A stretch of 64,000 nucleotides of DNA, taken from assembly GCA_030248215.1 (NCBI GenBank), contig JASANG010003708.1:1-64000 (forward strand). The letters run 5' to 3'. Under the pieces are notes generated by a model. It searched no databases, had not been told where the DNA came from, and saw only the letters and a program-made list of their open reading frames with translations. The DNA is from Enoplolaimus lenunculus (taxonomy: Eukaryota; Nematoda; Enoplea; Enoplida; Thoracostomopsidae). This document shows, one piece after another, positions 1 to 11,683 of the stretch (positions within the stretch are counted from its first letter, which is position 1; each line of letters opens with the position of its first letter). The translations under genes and the position numbers were made by a program.

Positions 1-1779
1 CGCTTACTTCGCGTGCAACTATAACAAGCAACTCCCCAAAATCGTTAAACTCCAAAATCATAAACTACAAAACACAAAATCCGCTAAGCCGTCGGACACC
101 AACTCGCTCCCGTATACCGCTGAGCCCCCGAACCCAACTTGCTCTGCGCTTATATATCCGTAAAGCGAAAGGTTAATTGGGCTCTAGGAATTTATGATAA
201 AAATTTAAAACTTTTCAAAAATGCTGGAAAACCACTAAATTTAACTTAAAAAGGTTTTTATTAAAAATTTCGAACTTAAAATTTTGCTAAAATCTAACAA
301 AAAGCTGTTTTGTCTTAAAAATTTAGTTTTTAGATGAAAATTTAAACTTTTAAAATAGCTCAAAAATCTAAAGTATGTTGTTTTGACCCGACTAATTTAT
401 TTTAACAACAAAATTGATCTTTCAAATCGCATAAAAAGTGAAAAAATCCACTATTTTGACGAAAATCCGTAATTTTCAAAACAAAATTTTACTTAAAATT
501 AACAAAAATGTACCTAAAAACCATGTTTTGACTTCAAAGGGTTGTTTCGCGGGTCTTTCAATTCCCAGAATTACCATCTTTTCAATTTTACTTAGGTAGG
601 CTACTGGATCGCGGAATTCAAATTAAAACTTTATTTCAGTTCAAAATAAGTACCTACACACCCCAATCATAATCCGTAAGGATGCCATAAATTTAAATCC
701 TACAGTCAAAATCTTTACTAACTTATTACCATATCTCCCACTCCAAGATAGGTATTGCAGCTGTAACTGTGGACATATTCACAGAATTAATAATCGATAC
801 GCATATGTATAGATGCACAGATTACAGCGTACCCACACAGCCAGAAAGGGGATGAAACTCTAAATCCCACAGCACAGAAATTATTACAATCAGTGTAATA
901 GGATTAAAGCGTTATGATCGCCCAGTATCTAGGTCAAGTGAAATCTGTGCATGCTCCTCGCAGGATTTATTCGAACCCAAACCCACCGCAGATTTGTCTA
1001 GCGACAGGCATATATTGCAAGCAATCAATATTTATTGCACAACTGGCTGATCTAAGGGTACTGCTCAAGCACTCGGCCAACAAATAGGTTCAAATTCAAA
1101 ATAAGTGTTCTATGCCCCAGCAAAAACTGCGTTTAGCTTCGCAATTTGTTCACCGTTATTTTACAGTTAGATACGTATCGAGCTCGCGCCCTCGCCTGAA
1201 ATTTCCGAATCGGCCGCTGTAATTTTTACGCATCAAACCTGAAACTTCGCAATGTACAACATATATCGTGCACTTGCAATACAGTGATTTCACACAAACA
1301 AAAAACAGCATACAACGAACAATTTTACAGAAAGTTTACAGCTAGCAGTGAAAAGGGGTATGCGGTAGCAATATACTTGAACCCCCCTCGCTACAACATA
1401 GCTAGGTTTTTGAAATATTGACCTACCCATATGGGTAGAGTCGAGATGTCTCCTGGTAGCCCATATAGATGTCAACATAATGCACTTAAAAGCTTGCTTT
1501 TTAAAACAACTCAGTACAGTGAGTTTTGTTTTACAAGTCTGGTTTAGTCTTTTTTACAATATATCATTGGAAAAAATACAAAAAATAAAAAAAACAAAAA
1601 AAATGGTAAAAACAACCCAAAGGAACCAAAAGGGGAAACAACCGGAGGACAACCACCCAGAGGCAACAAAGGAAAGGAACCAAAAGGGGAGGAGCCAGCC
1701 AGGAAACCAATCAAAAAAGGTTTTTCCAACCCCCTCCAAGGGGAAGGGGACAAAAAAAACCCCAAGGCAACAACGGGAA
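1..1779. other. AT-rich sequence without recognised gene
   Basis: No splice-bounded coding segment or recognised repeat is seen. The last part (about 1600-1790) is strongly purine-biased on the plus strand, with ACCAAAAGGGG-type imperfect repeats. These keep short frames open without looking like a protein gene. Confidence 0.5.
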
Positions 1780-1803
1780 AAGAAAACCCCCCTTACGCTT
1801 ACG

Positions 1804-2390
1804 CTTAAACTTTAGGCTTAGGCTTATATGCGTACTATTAAACTTTAGGCTTAGGCTTATCTGCGTACTATTAAACTTTAGGCTTAGGCTTATATGCGTA
1901 CTATTAAACTTTAGGCTTAGGCATATATGCGTACTATTAAACTTTAGGCTTAGGCATATATGCGTACTATTAAACTTTAGGCTTAGGCATATATGCGTAC
2001 TATTAAACTTTAGGCTTAGGCATATATGCGTACTATTAAACTTTAGGCTTAGGCTTATCTGCGTACTATTAAACTTTAGGCTTAGGCTTATATGCGTACT
2101 ATTAAACTTTAGGCTTAGGCTTATCTGCGTACTATTAAACTTTAGGCTTAGGCATATATGCGTACTATTAAACTTTAGGCTTAGGCTTATCTGCGTACTA
2201 TTAAACTTTAGGCTTAGGCTTATCTGCGTACTATTAAACTTTAGGCTTAGGCTTATCTGCGTACTATTAAACTTTAGGCTTAGGCATATATGCGTACTAT
2301 TAAACTTTAGGCTTAGGCTTATCTGCGTACTATTAAACTTTAGGCTTAGGCATATATGCGTACTATTAAACTTTAGGCTTAGACATAAAC
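1804..2390. repeat. 33-bp minisatellite containing TTAGGC
   Basis: About 17 to 18 head-to-tail copies of a 33-bp unit built from CTTTAGGCTTAGGC followed by TTATATGCGTACTATTAAA. The units differ mainly at one short stretch (TTATATG, TTATCTG or CATATATG), and the variants are interspersed rather than sorted. Each unit carries two TTAGGC-type hexamers. The array looks like an expansion of the hexamer core found in nearby MITEs. Confidence 0.95.
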
Positions 2391-3048
2391 TTGTGGAAGC
2401 TCCGCGTAGAAGTTTTAGATAAAATCACTCGAAAGACCCCTCTTTAGTTCTAAAAATTTTCCCAATTCCTTAAGATTGTCGACTTTGTTACGGTTCAACT
2501 TTACAACTTCACTTTGGTTTGTTAAACTAGCTATATGCTTGACCCAATGACCAGACTTGGCAATATAATCCTGCAGATGTGCTATTTTCAGTCGGCGTTA
2601 CCTATTTGATAAAAACATAAATTTAGCACATATTCTAAATTTAAAACCGTTTGATTTGTTACTTTCATGCAGAACTCGAAAAAATGAAGAAATACAAAAA
2701 AACTAACAGAATACTTTCACACATTTGTACAAAATCGACTATCCGGCCGGCCTGACTGTCAGCAGAGCAGTTTATAATGGCAGAAGAGACGAAAACAGAT
2801 TCCAAAAACGGTGTGTTTACACAGACAAAGTCAAATAAAACAAAATAGAAAGAAATCTGTTACACGAAAAACTAAAATATTTTAAAATAGAAACTGTAGT
2901 CGGCTTGCAGAACAGTGGAAGCATGGTAAAATCAAGGCAACGTATCGGTTATCTGTATATGTGAACGGTCAAGTGGATGTAAAAGCATAGATTGCCATAC
3001 ATGTGCACAGTACATTCCTTAGTAAAGCCTTGCAATATCGCCCTAAAC
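2391..3048. other. Unassigned AT-rich sequence
   Basis: No coding exon, RNA gene or repeat family is recognised in this stretch. Confidence 0.5.
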
Positions 3049-3225
3049 GTTTAATTCAACGGACAGTTGCAGTGCCGAATATATATCGGTAACGAAGGAC
3101 GGCGGAGGGCGGGTTAAAAATAAATAACAATCCGTAACCGAATAACAAGGGGGGTACCCTCCGGAGATGCCAAATAAATATCAGTCCCCCCGCTCTTGTT
3201 CGTGTCACTACAGTACCGGAATATG
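3049..3225 (-). mobile_element. Short repeat, family F
   Basis: This matches the copy at 52264-52431 along its whole length on the opposite strand. Shared blocks include TTAATTCAACGGA, GTAACGAAGG, AAAAATAAATAACA, TCCGTAACCGAATAAC and GGGTACCCTC. Shorter copies lie at 28290-28401 and 55186-55293. It has no coding capacity and is probably a non-autonomous element. Confidence 0.75.
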
Positions 3226-3235
3226 AAGTTGTTAC

Positions 3236-3402
3236 GATCACACACATGGTGTAGTGGTAGCATGAATGACTCGAGTTCAAGAGGGCCGAACTTTGATTCA
3301 AGGTGTGGTTCTTAAATTGGACAAAACAACATCGAACGGGAGTCAAGCAAACCGCGCGTTGTTCCGACATAGGCAGGTAGTTTTGACTATAAATAAAAAA
3401 AA
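3236..3402 (+). mobile_element. tRNA-derived SINE, degenerate copy
   Basis: TGGTGTAGTGGTAGCAT near 3247 resembles a tRNA A box (pol III promoter). The downstream B box is degenerate here but intact in the matching copy at 23453-23620. Both copies share the tail blocks TTGGACAAAAC, CGCAGACCG-like, GTTCC and GGTTTTGACTAT. The shared non-tRNA body marks a SINE rather than a tRNA gene. Confidence 0.7.
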
Positions 3403-3487
3403 ACTACATGAATCTCGACCAAAGTATAACTCAGTGTCAAATTTTATTGACAAATTCCGGACAAATATCAAATTTACTTACAGAAGT

Positions 3488-3690
3488 GTCTCACGTTTTT
3501 ACCCACTCACTTGCGGATCCACTCCCCGTCGGAATTTTTTGTGAAAAAACGATACAATTTTTCACCCTCAGAAAATTTTTTGGTTATAAAATGATAAGGT
3601 CCCTACTTTACAATTGTTGCGTTTTGTAATATTTGCAAAACCCGCCCGCCGCCCGCGTTACAAATTTTTGGATCCGCCCCAGCGACCAAG
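3488..3690. mobile_element. Repeat family I (GGATCCGCC ends)
   Basis: The segment begins with GCGGATCCACTCCC and ends with TTTGGATCCGCCCC, an inverted-end arrangement. Internal blocks (TCAGAAAATTTTTTG, GATAAGGTCCCTACTTTA) recur at 28735-28935, 50405-50720 and 59455-59700. No protein is encoded. Confidence 0.65.
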
Positions 3691-3801
3691 AATGTTTTCA
3701 CGTAGATTCCTATAACGGGTTGTTCTAAAACTTGAAGTGCCTAAAACACAGCGAAAAGTCCTGCTGTTGAATTGCCTATATAGCTAATTTACATCGCTGG
3801 A

Positions 3802-3912
3802 GTTATGTGAATCGAATTTGACTCTGGCAGCGTCGAATTTTGGCTCAGTTTGTGTAGTCAAGAAAAGCCTATTTCGGAGCGAGTCAATTTGACTCACCAT
3901 TTTTTGCAGTGT
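3802..3912. mobile_element. Half copy of palindromic MITE, family D
   Basis: Contains GAGTCAATTTGACTCACC, AAAAGCCTATTTCGGAG and a TTTTTTGCAGTGTA end. These match the right half of the complete palindromic copy at 61642-61810. The left half is largely missing. Confidence 0.8.
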
Positions 3913-4740
3913 ATATATGTATATATATTATATATAGACGTATTATCATTTGGCAAATATTTCACTTGCTCTCATATCATCAGTTTCCTGCCGCCAGATA
4001 TCTCAAAAAAAGTCCACCATTAATCGCAGTTTAAAAGAATTAAAATTAAAACAACTCACACCACCCCTGAAAAGTAATGACCAATCTATACGTTTTCAAT
4101 ATCGATCTACTGAACGCACAAACAATGCAGATTTCAGAGAGTCCAGTGCTACTGAATTTTTCACGCTCTTCACGTCGAAAACTTCAAACTCTCGAGTAGA
4201 CGACACCATTTAAAAGCTCAACTTTTACATTTCTACAGCAGCACCCCACCCCCGGCTTGTATTTCGATTTAAAATATACAATGTGTCACCTGCAAAACTC
4301 GTGTAAAATTATAAATACTTTAAAAGCACCGCTGTCCGCTGTCCACCTGTTCGAACAAAAACGACACTATTATGTTTAGTTATTTTATTAATAACTTTAA
4401 ATAAACGCTCCTACTTGTAGACAACTGTTGTTAAAGATTGAATCTTAACCCTTTCTCGCATGAATATTTTCTATTTCATATAAGATCCTTTAATTTCAAG
4501 CTAACATGCGAATCGCCACATCTTTGGTGGAAGGCGTTTATCATCACCACGTAGTTATAGAAGCTTGACGGAACTTACGTACAGGATACTCTGTGAGACG
4601 GGGTTACAAATCGTGCCATTCTGTGTTATTTAGCGTGGGCACATCTGGAAAATTTCAAACCAGGAAGTATGTCAAGCATAAGTCAGCTGAAGTCAGAAGT
4701 ACTTAAAGCTTGAACCAAAATGATTGACCACAAAGTTTTC
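3913..4740. other. Unassigned; possible old piggyBac-type end at 4446
   Basis: No gene is recognised. TTAACCCTTTCTCGCATGAA at about 4446 resembles, in inverted sense, the TTAA-bounded right end of the piggyBac element at 50303-50316. It may be a relic terminus of a related TTAA transposon. No partner end was found. Confidence 0.3.
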
Positions 4741-4926
4741 AAGGTACGTAAGCTAAGTGCAGGGAGGGTTTTAAGAGTGCAGGGGGTCAGCCCCACCTTG
4801 CTCAAATTTTGGCCGCCCCTAGAAGATTTTCAATCTTGCTTGTAAGTCATTGAACACCCTTGAATGCTCCTCCTGATACATTTTTGGCCATCCCCCGTAG
4901 CAAGGTGAGCTGGCTACGGGCCTGGC
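4741..4926. mobile_element. MITE family A copy
   Basis: One of at least twelve copies in the window. The diagnostic right end is AGCAAGGTGAGCTGGCTACG. Internal blocks are TTTTGGCCGCCCC and CAATCTTGCTTGTAAGTCAT. It has no coding capacity. Confidence 0.85.
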
Positions 4927-5165
4927 TCAACAGTAATTGCAAATGCTTACGCTTTATATTGCTAGAACTTTAGCTCGTTACTCAGAACACAACTCGGTGT
5001 ATGGGTTATTTAATTTTTGCGTCAATGTATGCTTAACCAACTCTAAACACTAGGGTATAGTGAACTACTTAACAAAAAAGTCTAAATTATAAGCGTGAAA
5101 ACGTACACGTTCAAATGTAATGGTAGAAAATTCAAAATTACCCTTAGTCAATAAGGGGTAAGCTA

Positions 5166-5349
5166 CAGGCCCTTAGCCAGCCCACCTTGCTAGCTGGGGG
5201 GGCGGGTCTACAATTTTTCAGGTGGGACATACAATGATTTTCGTTGAAGCACGGCTGAATAATTTCTAAGCGGGGGGAGGGCAAAATTTTTGCCAGAGGA
5301 CGGGGGCTGAGCGACCCCTGCAAAATCCCCGTTGGCTACGAATCCGGTA
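5166..5349. mobile_element. MITE family A copy
   Basis: The left end is CCCTTAGCCAGCCCACCTTG and the right end is GTTGGCTACGAATCCG, giving inverted ends. The interior is G-rich (GCTGGGGGGGC, GGGGGCTGAGC), as in the other copies. Confidence 0.85.
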
Positions 5350-5998
5350 AGCTAGCACAGAAACTAAACCTTTTACAAATATTAGTTTTGGCCCAATAAG
5401 CTTACGGTTTTTTTCATGCCAGATGTACATCGGTGCTACATTGGCCACACAGGTTGGCAAGTAATACTGAGAACGGAACGAACCAGTTTAAAGCAGAAAC
5501 TTGGCTCTGATTTCTGGTTATTTTATGTGCATGAAACGAGTGATGATGGGAGACGGGATTGACTTTCATGGATTCAATCCGCGATTGAACGGATCGATCA
5601 CGTCCAGTTGAAAAATATATGGATCGACTCGAGTAAATGTTGGATCGGATCGACGAATTGAGTCAAAGCCACAAACGTCAAATAAAAACAAAATCAGCGT
5701 TGATTTCTATACCGGTTGAGAACGCAAAGACAAACCTTATTTTCAAGTAGATATTTTTTCAAAGATACGAACAAATAAGTACGACTGGGTTCACTGATTT
5801 CATCTCCGATTACAGGAAATTCAGCGGTGTCGAGGTTCAACCAAGGCCTTTAAAAAGGTGCCCTTACATGCATCAGCTGCATTTGACAACACAAAGCCTA
5901 GCATAGAACTCGATCAAAATTTCTGACAACGGTGGCTTGTTTTGAGATGTATATAATTAAAGCTGGAACGTCCTGCAAACGTATTTTGTTATAGCAGA
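5350..5998. other. Unassigned sequence
   Basis: No exon, RNA gene or recognised repeat is seen. Confidence 0.5.
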
Positions 5999-6216
5999 TT
6001 GACCCATGTAACGTTCAGGGGCGGAACGTTTTTCCGTGGGACTGCAATAGATTAAGCTTAAGCTTTAGACTATTTTTTTTGCTTGGGTTAGGCTTAGGCT
6101 TAGGAATAAACTCATTCTTACGCTTAGGCTTAGGCTTAGGCTTAGGTTTAGGCTTATGCTTATGCTTAGGAATATGCTTATAATACTGTTCCGACCTTGT
6201 TCTTTACATTAGCCAG
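5999..6216. mobile_element. MITE family B1 with TTAGGC core
   Basis: The ends are ACCCATGTAACG...GGGCGGAACG and CTGTTCCGACCTTGTTCT...TTAGCC. The centre is a run of TTAGGC hexamers (GGCTTAGGCTTAGG) with GCTTATGCTTAG variants. The same architecture is seen at 8143, 11684, 13342, 19687 and 58800. Confidence 0.8.
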
Positions 6217-6432
6217 CAGATTTCATATAGATATGCCAAATTAATAAAATACTAAAATGTTTACAGTTCTAAATAGCAGATTGTGTAAGATTTGGTTTAG
6301 TTCCGTTGCGGCATTTTTGCAAGAAACAAATTGTTTTCGGTTGCAAATATTGCAACCCAAGTTGACTGGTAACCATCAGAACAGATAATATCAGTAATGA
6401 TACCTATTAGGTTAGTGCTTATGCAAGCGTTT

Positions 6433-6596
6433 CAGGTACGTAGCCAGCTCACCTTGGTAGGGGGGCTAAAAAATTTTCAGGAGAGGCATTTAAGAGTTTT
6501 CAATGACTTAAAAACAACGTGGAAAATCTTCTAGGGAGGGCCAAATTGTTTCCAGGGGGCCGAGCCCGCCTGCCCCTCACGTTGGCTACGGACCCG
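6433..6596. mobile_element. MITE family A, well-preserved copy
   Basis: Bounded by GGTACGTAGCCAGCTCACCT and GTTGGCTACGGACC, an inverted pair. It is about 164 bp long. The interior has GGGGGGCTAAAAAATTTTCA and GGGGGCCGAGCCCGCCTGCC. It has no ORF and is probably mobilised by a transposase encoded elsewhere. Confidence 0.9.
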
Positions 6597-6877
6597 AAGC
6601 GTTTATGTCAGACAGTTTTAGAATTAGCTTCATTTTGAAACCTAAATATCTTTAGATTAATATAATCTGAAAAAATACTTAATTTAGCCTACAAACTGCG
6701 CTCAAAGAGGTTCCAGCGCGTCTACACCTTTGATCTTAAGTCAAATAAAGTAGAAATATGGTAACATTTGTCTATTTTTTGTTTGATGCTGGTTTGCGGT
6801 ACGCTGTTCGAATGTACCTAAAATAGAATTTGGTCAAACTTTGTACGGAAAAAAATAACAATAAACGATACCAAAGT

Positions 6878-7034
6878 TGGCCCATGTTACTTTAAGTGAC
6901 GTCCAGGTTTTGGTTGGGTTTATAAAAGAGTAGGTTTAGATTCTAGATTACATTTTTGCTTAGGCTTAGGCTTAGGCTTAGGCTTAGGAACACGCTTAAT
7001 CTACTGTCACACCCCTTAAAGTAACATTAGCCCC
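6878..7034. mobile_element. MITE family B2 with TTAGGC core
   Basis: The inverted ends are TTGGCCCATGTTACTTTAAG and CCTTAAAGTAACATTAGCC. The core has five TTAGGC-type hexamers. The sub-terminal TAGATTCTAGATTACA is shared with copies at 18061-18205 and 62720-62867. Confidence 0.9.
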
Positions 7035-7654
7035 AAAGTTTATACAGTAATTAAAATTTCGCTCTATTTTTAAAAGAACAAAACGAAAACATTTAAGGTT
7101 GTTTATATGGCTGTCTGATCTTCGATTTTTCGATGCTTTAAGGAGGGCTTTGAGTTGGAAGTTACTCAAATTTTAGTTTTTCAGCTATGAACTAGTGGAC
7201 AAAAGGGGTTGCGCAATAGGATTGTTGGAATCCTGCGTTGTCCGTTAGCCGTCCGTCAGACGTCTACCGCCGTCCGTCAGCCGTCCATCACTTGCCCGGC
7301 GCCGTCCGGAATGATTTGAGAAAAATTAAAATAAAAACTTTTTTACTGACAAATATTTTAGAATATGGCCATAGCAAAGCAACAGTGATACTCAGATTTC
7401 AATTGATAAAATAAAGGCTTACACTTTTAGCTGAGTTATAGTGCTGGGATAAATACAGCCGCTAGACAGGATCAAGCACAGGGGATGGTCGTTTCGGGCA
7501 GCCACACACACGCCTCCGAAATGCTTTGTAGACACTTGAATTGTTAGCGTGGAAAAATTACGTATCAGGTCAAACTACATAAAATAAAAAATGAAATTTT
7601 TAAAATCCGACATCCCTGAAGTGACACCCTTAGACCACCAGCGACCCTACACTG
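7035..7654. other. Unassigned; short CCGTCCGTCAG-rich patch
   Basis: No gene is seen. Around 7240-7310 there are imperfect GTCCGTCAGCCGTCC-type repeats within an otherwise AT-rich stretch. Confidence 0.5.
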
Positions 7655-7822
7655 AACCCGCAGCCAAAGCAGGGGTCATGGCGACTGTAGTTTCGCCCCC
7701 TGGAACAATTTTGGCTCCGCCTAGAAAATTTTCAACCTTGCTTGTTAGTCATCGAAAACCATAGGCCCTAAAAAAATTTTAAGCCCCATTTTAGCAATGT
7801 GAGCTGTCTCTGGGCTTGCCTC
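7655..7822. mobile_element. MITE family A copy
   Basis: Contains TTTTGGCTCCGCC, TTTTCAACCTTGCTTGTTAG and a decayed GTGAGCTGTCTCTGGGC right end. Confidence 0.8.
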
Positions 7823-8142
7823 ACAATCGCTCGAATTTCAACGTCACAGCGAGCCAGCAAATGGCTATACATCGAAGTATAGATTTAATTGGTTTGAAAA
7901 TATTTTGATTTTATTCTAAGTTAAACTGACCGTACTCTACGCATAACAATAGCAGATAATTGAAAAAAAACACAATCGAAGAAACATTTCAAATATTTTC
8001 TTCCGATCGAAAAGTAAAATTCAATTCTTTTTGTAAGTTTTGAACAAAACCAATTGTTCCGCTGGCGTTTAAAATTGAACTTTTAGGTGATTTTCAAGAA
8101 AAAATAATGCCAGAAATTGTGGATAAAAGTCGTTTGGCACCG

Positions 8143-8324
8143 GGGCCCATGTATAGAACAGCGCCGCAACAACAGTATAAGCATATTACAAGCCTAAGCC
8201 TAAACCTAAGTGTAAACGATGATTTTGTACTTAAGCCTAAGCCTAAGCAAAAAAGTTGTTGAGCTTTGACTCCATTACAGTCACGCAAGAAAACGTTCCG
8301 GCCCTGTGCTATACATAAACCGGC
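8143..8324. mobile_element. MITE family B1 with TTAGGC core
   Basis: The left end is GGGCCCATGTATAGAACAG and the right end is CGTTCCGGCCCTGTGCTATA. The interior has GCCTAAGCCTAA hexamer runs (TTAGGC on the other strand). Confidence 0.9.
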
Positions 8325-9030
8325 ATCGGCATAGGTAATGCTCAATCGTGTCAGTAGACGTGGGATGGGGGCTAGGGCGCCAAACCCACGAACAACCATT
8401 TTGCCCCCAACTACAAAACTGTTTAGCGTCGTCATTATTGAATTTCTATTAGCTAATGCCCTAAAGTTGTTTATATGCCCTTGAAATGTGCTGGGGCTGG
8501 CAACAGGCTCTATATTTTATGGGTTCCTATTTCGGGAACATACAAACGGTAGATATAGCAAAAAAACCTGGCGGTGTCGGCAAAAAGCTATTTTTTGAAT
8601 CGAAACCGAACCAGGATGTGACCGGGCGATCAATCTGTAAGCAGGGACGAGACGACCCGGCACAAAGAATGTGGTCAAGGGAACAACATAGAGATGGCAC
8701 GCAGGAAGTCGACATAAGAAGATATATCCTTTCTTCCTGAAATTTTGCTAGATACAGCGCCGCTGTACGCTTACAGATCTTAGCTACGCCATAATGGGAC
8801 AAAACTTCTCAATGCCGCCGTGTGGACGCGTCCTACAGGAAATCTCAGGTAGCCTTTACAGCTGAAGAATGCGCTGCGTACCAATCAAACATTGGCGATA
8901 GCGACCTTCATAACTTCTAAAAAACGTTTAGTCTTTGCACAATTAACAATGCGTGGTATGACCGCGGCTGTTATTTGAGATTTCAAAAAGTTTTTTTAGC
9001 TGTTGTATAAAAATTGTCGACAACAAGATA
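8325..9030. other. Unassigned; open frames of doubtful value at 8486-8802
   Basis: Overlapping open frames occur on both strands between 8486 and 8802, but I see no splice signals or recognisable motif. I do not call a gene. Confidence 0.4.
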
Positions 9031-9355
9031 TAATTTTTGAAGTTTACCTGGTAAAATTTCATTTTTAAGATTTAATTTTTGAAGTTTACCTGGTAAAATT
9101 TCATTTTTAAGATTTAATTTTGGAAGTTTACGTGGTAAAATTTCATTTTAAGATGTAATTTTTGAAGTTTACCTGGTAAAATGTCATTTTTAAGATTTAA
9201 GTTTTTAACTTTACCTGGTGAGATTTCATTTTTAAGATTTAATTTTTAAAGTTTACGTGGTAAAATTTCATTTTAAAGATTTAATTTTTGAAGTTTACCT
9301 GCTAAAATTTCATTTTTAAGATTTAATTATTGAAGTTTACATGGTAAAATTTCAT
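9031..9355. repeat. 42-bp AT-rich minisatellite
   Basis: Nearly eight copies of a 42-bp unit with TTTTTGAAGTTTACCTGGT and AAAATTTCATTTTTAAGA. Copies differ by point changes, and the last ones are partly decayed. Confidence 0.95.
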
Positions 9356-10061
9356 TGATTTCATTTTAATATTCAACTAGCTTTAGCTTAGAAATTGTTA
9401 AATTTGCATAAGTAATAATTTGTAACGCATATACTGAATATATATAGAACGCAAAGCGGAGATATGAAACATTCGCAAAGCAACCGAACCAAATGTTAAA
9501 GCACGAAACCGGAGGCATTTTAAACCATACATAAGACAAATTTTAATTTTTCCACCAAAGACTTCACGGTTCCTCAAAATTAAATCCTTCGAAAGCCTCC
9601 AACAGGTGACACATTTTGACCAAAATTGAAAACATCAATGTTCATCAGCTGAAAATTGGCCAGATTAATACACAAATTTAACCTTTCGATATCGGAATTA
9701 AGGCATCAAAGCCCCAAGGCAATGGGGCACATACACGGATACGCATTGCGCAGTATATAATTCTGAAGCTAAATTCGTAAGCGAAGCGAGCGAGAAACCA
9801 AATATACGTAAATAACGCGATGCCTATCTTGAATATCGTCGAAGTTGCAAATTATCTTCAAATCGCATGTCCGATCGGTTTTGTCGTTAGCCCAGAAAAG
9901 GTTGGAGAACCCTACCTAGTGTGGTGAAGCAGTGTAGTAGCCACGACACTGTTACCTTACAGATTTACATTTCAGTCACTACATGATACTGTACATAAGA
10001 TGTTACCATTGCAATCCTTTCCATGATCACCGGCGGATACACGTATATCTAAAACGGGTGA
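9356..10061. other. Unassigned AT-rich sequence
   Basis: No gene is seen. AAGCGAAGCGAGCGAGAAAC near 9778 recurs with variation near 17648 and 54350 and looks like the core of a diverged repeat. Confidence 0.45.
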
Positions 10062-10216
10062 CGGCCTGGTGAAAGTTATGGAACGCAATTTCTACTGTAT
10101 GCTATATATAGGTATTTGCCAATTTTTTGACGAGGAAAAATTGTATGACACGGACATTACAATTTTATCACAAATAATTTTCTGACGGGGGTGTACGTTC
10201 TCCCGCCCCTCGTCTG
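10062..10216. mobile_element. Repeat family I copy
   Basis: Closely matches 14398-14556: GTTATGGAACGCAATTT, CTGTATGCT, GAAAAATTGTA and AATTTTCTGACGGGGG. It ends near a TCTGGATCCG block. Non-coding. Confidence 0.75.
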
Positions 10217-10702
10217 GATCCGATAGTGTCCATCATGTTATCATAGTTAGCTCCAAGTGCTAGCTGATTGCTGGTAACTGTCATTACATATTATATCCTG
10301 TGTAGCAATTTCCGCTGCGACAACATATATCAGAAAAATGTCAAAAAAACGCAATTATACTATAATTGGCCTTATACGAACAAATCCGTCCCAAACAGCA
10401 ATTATCTTGTTTAATGAAGCCTAAAAATTAACCCTTGAATCCTTAAGGGTTGAACGAACCGGACTACCAGACCCATTAATAGCGTTCCGCCAGGGATGCG
10501 GACGTTCGTGTATTACCGAAAGAAAATGTTCCTGTAAACCCTGGTCCAAAACGACAGAGACGGCTTTACTCCCGATCCACAGCTGGTATGCCGTTGCGTT
10601 CAGGTTCATTTTGAAGTATACATGTCATAAAATTAAAAAAAAACTTTTTCAAAATGTACCGGTTGACTTGAAAGTTTAAGACATTTAAATTTGCTAAAAA
10701 AT

Positions 10703-10728
10703 ATAATAATAATAATAATAATAATAAT
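10703..10728. repeat. (TAA)n microsatellite
   Basis: An uninterrupted run of about eight TAA/AAT triplets. Confidence 0.95.
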
Positions 10729-10997
10729 TGTTGACTCTTGACTGTAGAACTCAGATGGTTGAACTGTAATAATATTTAGGTAAAGCATACAGTGAACCAG
10801 AAATGTTTATTGGTGCGGTCTGAAGTATTGTCCGAACCAGCAGGCCCGTAGGCAGACAAACATTTGAGGGGTCAAAAAATGACTTAGGGTAACACTAGGT
10901 TTATGTTTAGGCTTAGGCTTTGGTAGGCAGCCATCCAAAATTAACCTCAGCAAAAAATTCATTGAAACGGAGTTAATTTACAAATATAAACACTTAC

Positions 10998-11144
10998 CAC
11001 ATGGTTTCCTTCTCGTGCTGTTTTGATACTATGCGACCTGGGCATATGTGGGGTCATCGGCCATTGTTGTCGAATTTTTGTCTCTGGATTGTTTCCTGGC
11101 TCATCATCGTTATCATCTTCTGCTCCAGGCGATGGTGGCGAGTC
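10998..11144 (-). CDS. Putative host exon, 49 codons, unknown protein
   Basis: Reading the minus strand, a pyrimidine-rich acceptor (ATTTTTTCAG) precedes 11144 and a strong donor (GTG then GTAAGTG) follows 10998. The 147-nt interval is open in phase 0 at both ends. The peptide starts DSPPSPGAEDDNDDEPGN, an acidic linker-like run. It ends in a basic stretch with the motif MPRSHSIKTARE, which resembles a basophilic kinase site (seen as motif only). No domain is recognised. The phase matches the large exon 14 kb upstream in transcription order (25375-28083), so it may be the next exon of the same gene. Alternatively it could be a chance open interval, but the two good splice sites and non-repetitive composition argue for a real exon. 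Confidence 0.55.
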
Positions 11145-11683
11145 CTGAAAAAATACGTTTCATTTTATTTTTAATTGTTTTACATTAATCTAAATTTTCA
11201 AGAAAATTTGTTTGGAATTTTTTACTGGACAATGTGATTGCCATATGTGCAACGTTAATTTGTTTTTCAAAAATACCGATTTATATACATATATACATTT
11301 GTTCTTACTTATACAGTATACGTGAACTTAAAAGTTAGCCAAAACTGCAACAAATTACGCGTATGCGCAGCGTTCTAGCTTTAGTTATATTGCAATATAC
11401 GATGTTTATGCTTTTGATTTACAAAGGCATTCAACAAGTAAGCGAGGTTAAAATTCAAAAATCGATATATACTTATATGCAACATAGCTATTTTTCAAAT
11501 ACTTTGGTTAAAATTTCATAGCTATACGAATTTCGCTTTTGAAATAGACCACTAATTTTGTAAGCTTTACTAGTAGGCCGCAAACATGAGAATACAAGCC
11601 AAGAGATCTGGGGGCAGTTGTCGTCTAAAAATTTTAAAACCTCAATTTGGGCAATGGCAAAACCTTTCAGGCGCTTAAAAACA
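11145..11683. other. Unassigned AT-rich sequence
   Basis: Nothing beyond AT-rich, probably intronic, sequence is recognised. Confidence 0.5.

Noticed and set aside
1480-1815. 111-codon Lys/Gln-rich open frame
   Set aside because: Purine-biased low-complexity DNA running into the 33-bp satellite; no splice or homology support.
1804-2390. Interstitial telomere
   Set aside because: The hexamers come two per 33-bp unit with a constant non-telomeric spacer, so it is a minisatellite rather than a telomere tract.
8486-8802. Overlapping 84- and 91-codon frames
   Set aside because: No splice sites, start context or recognisable motif.
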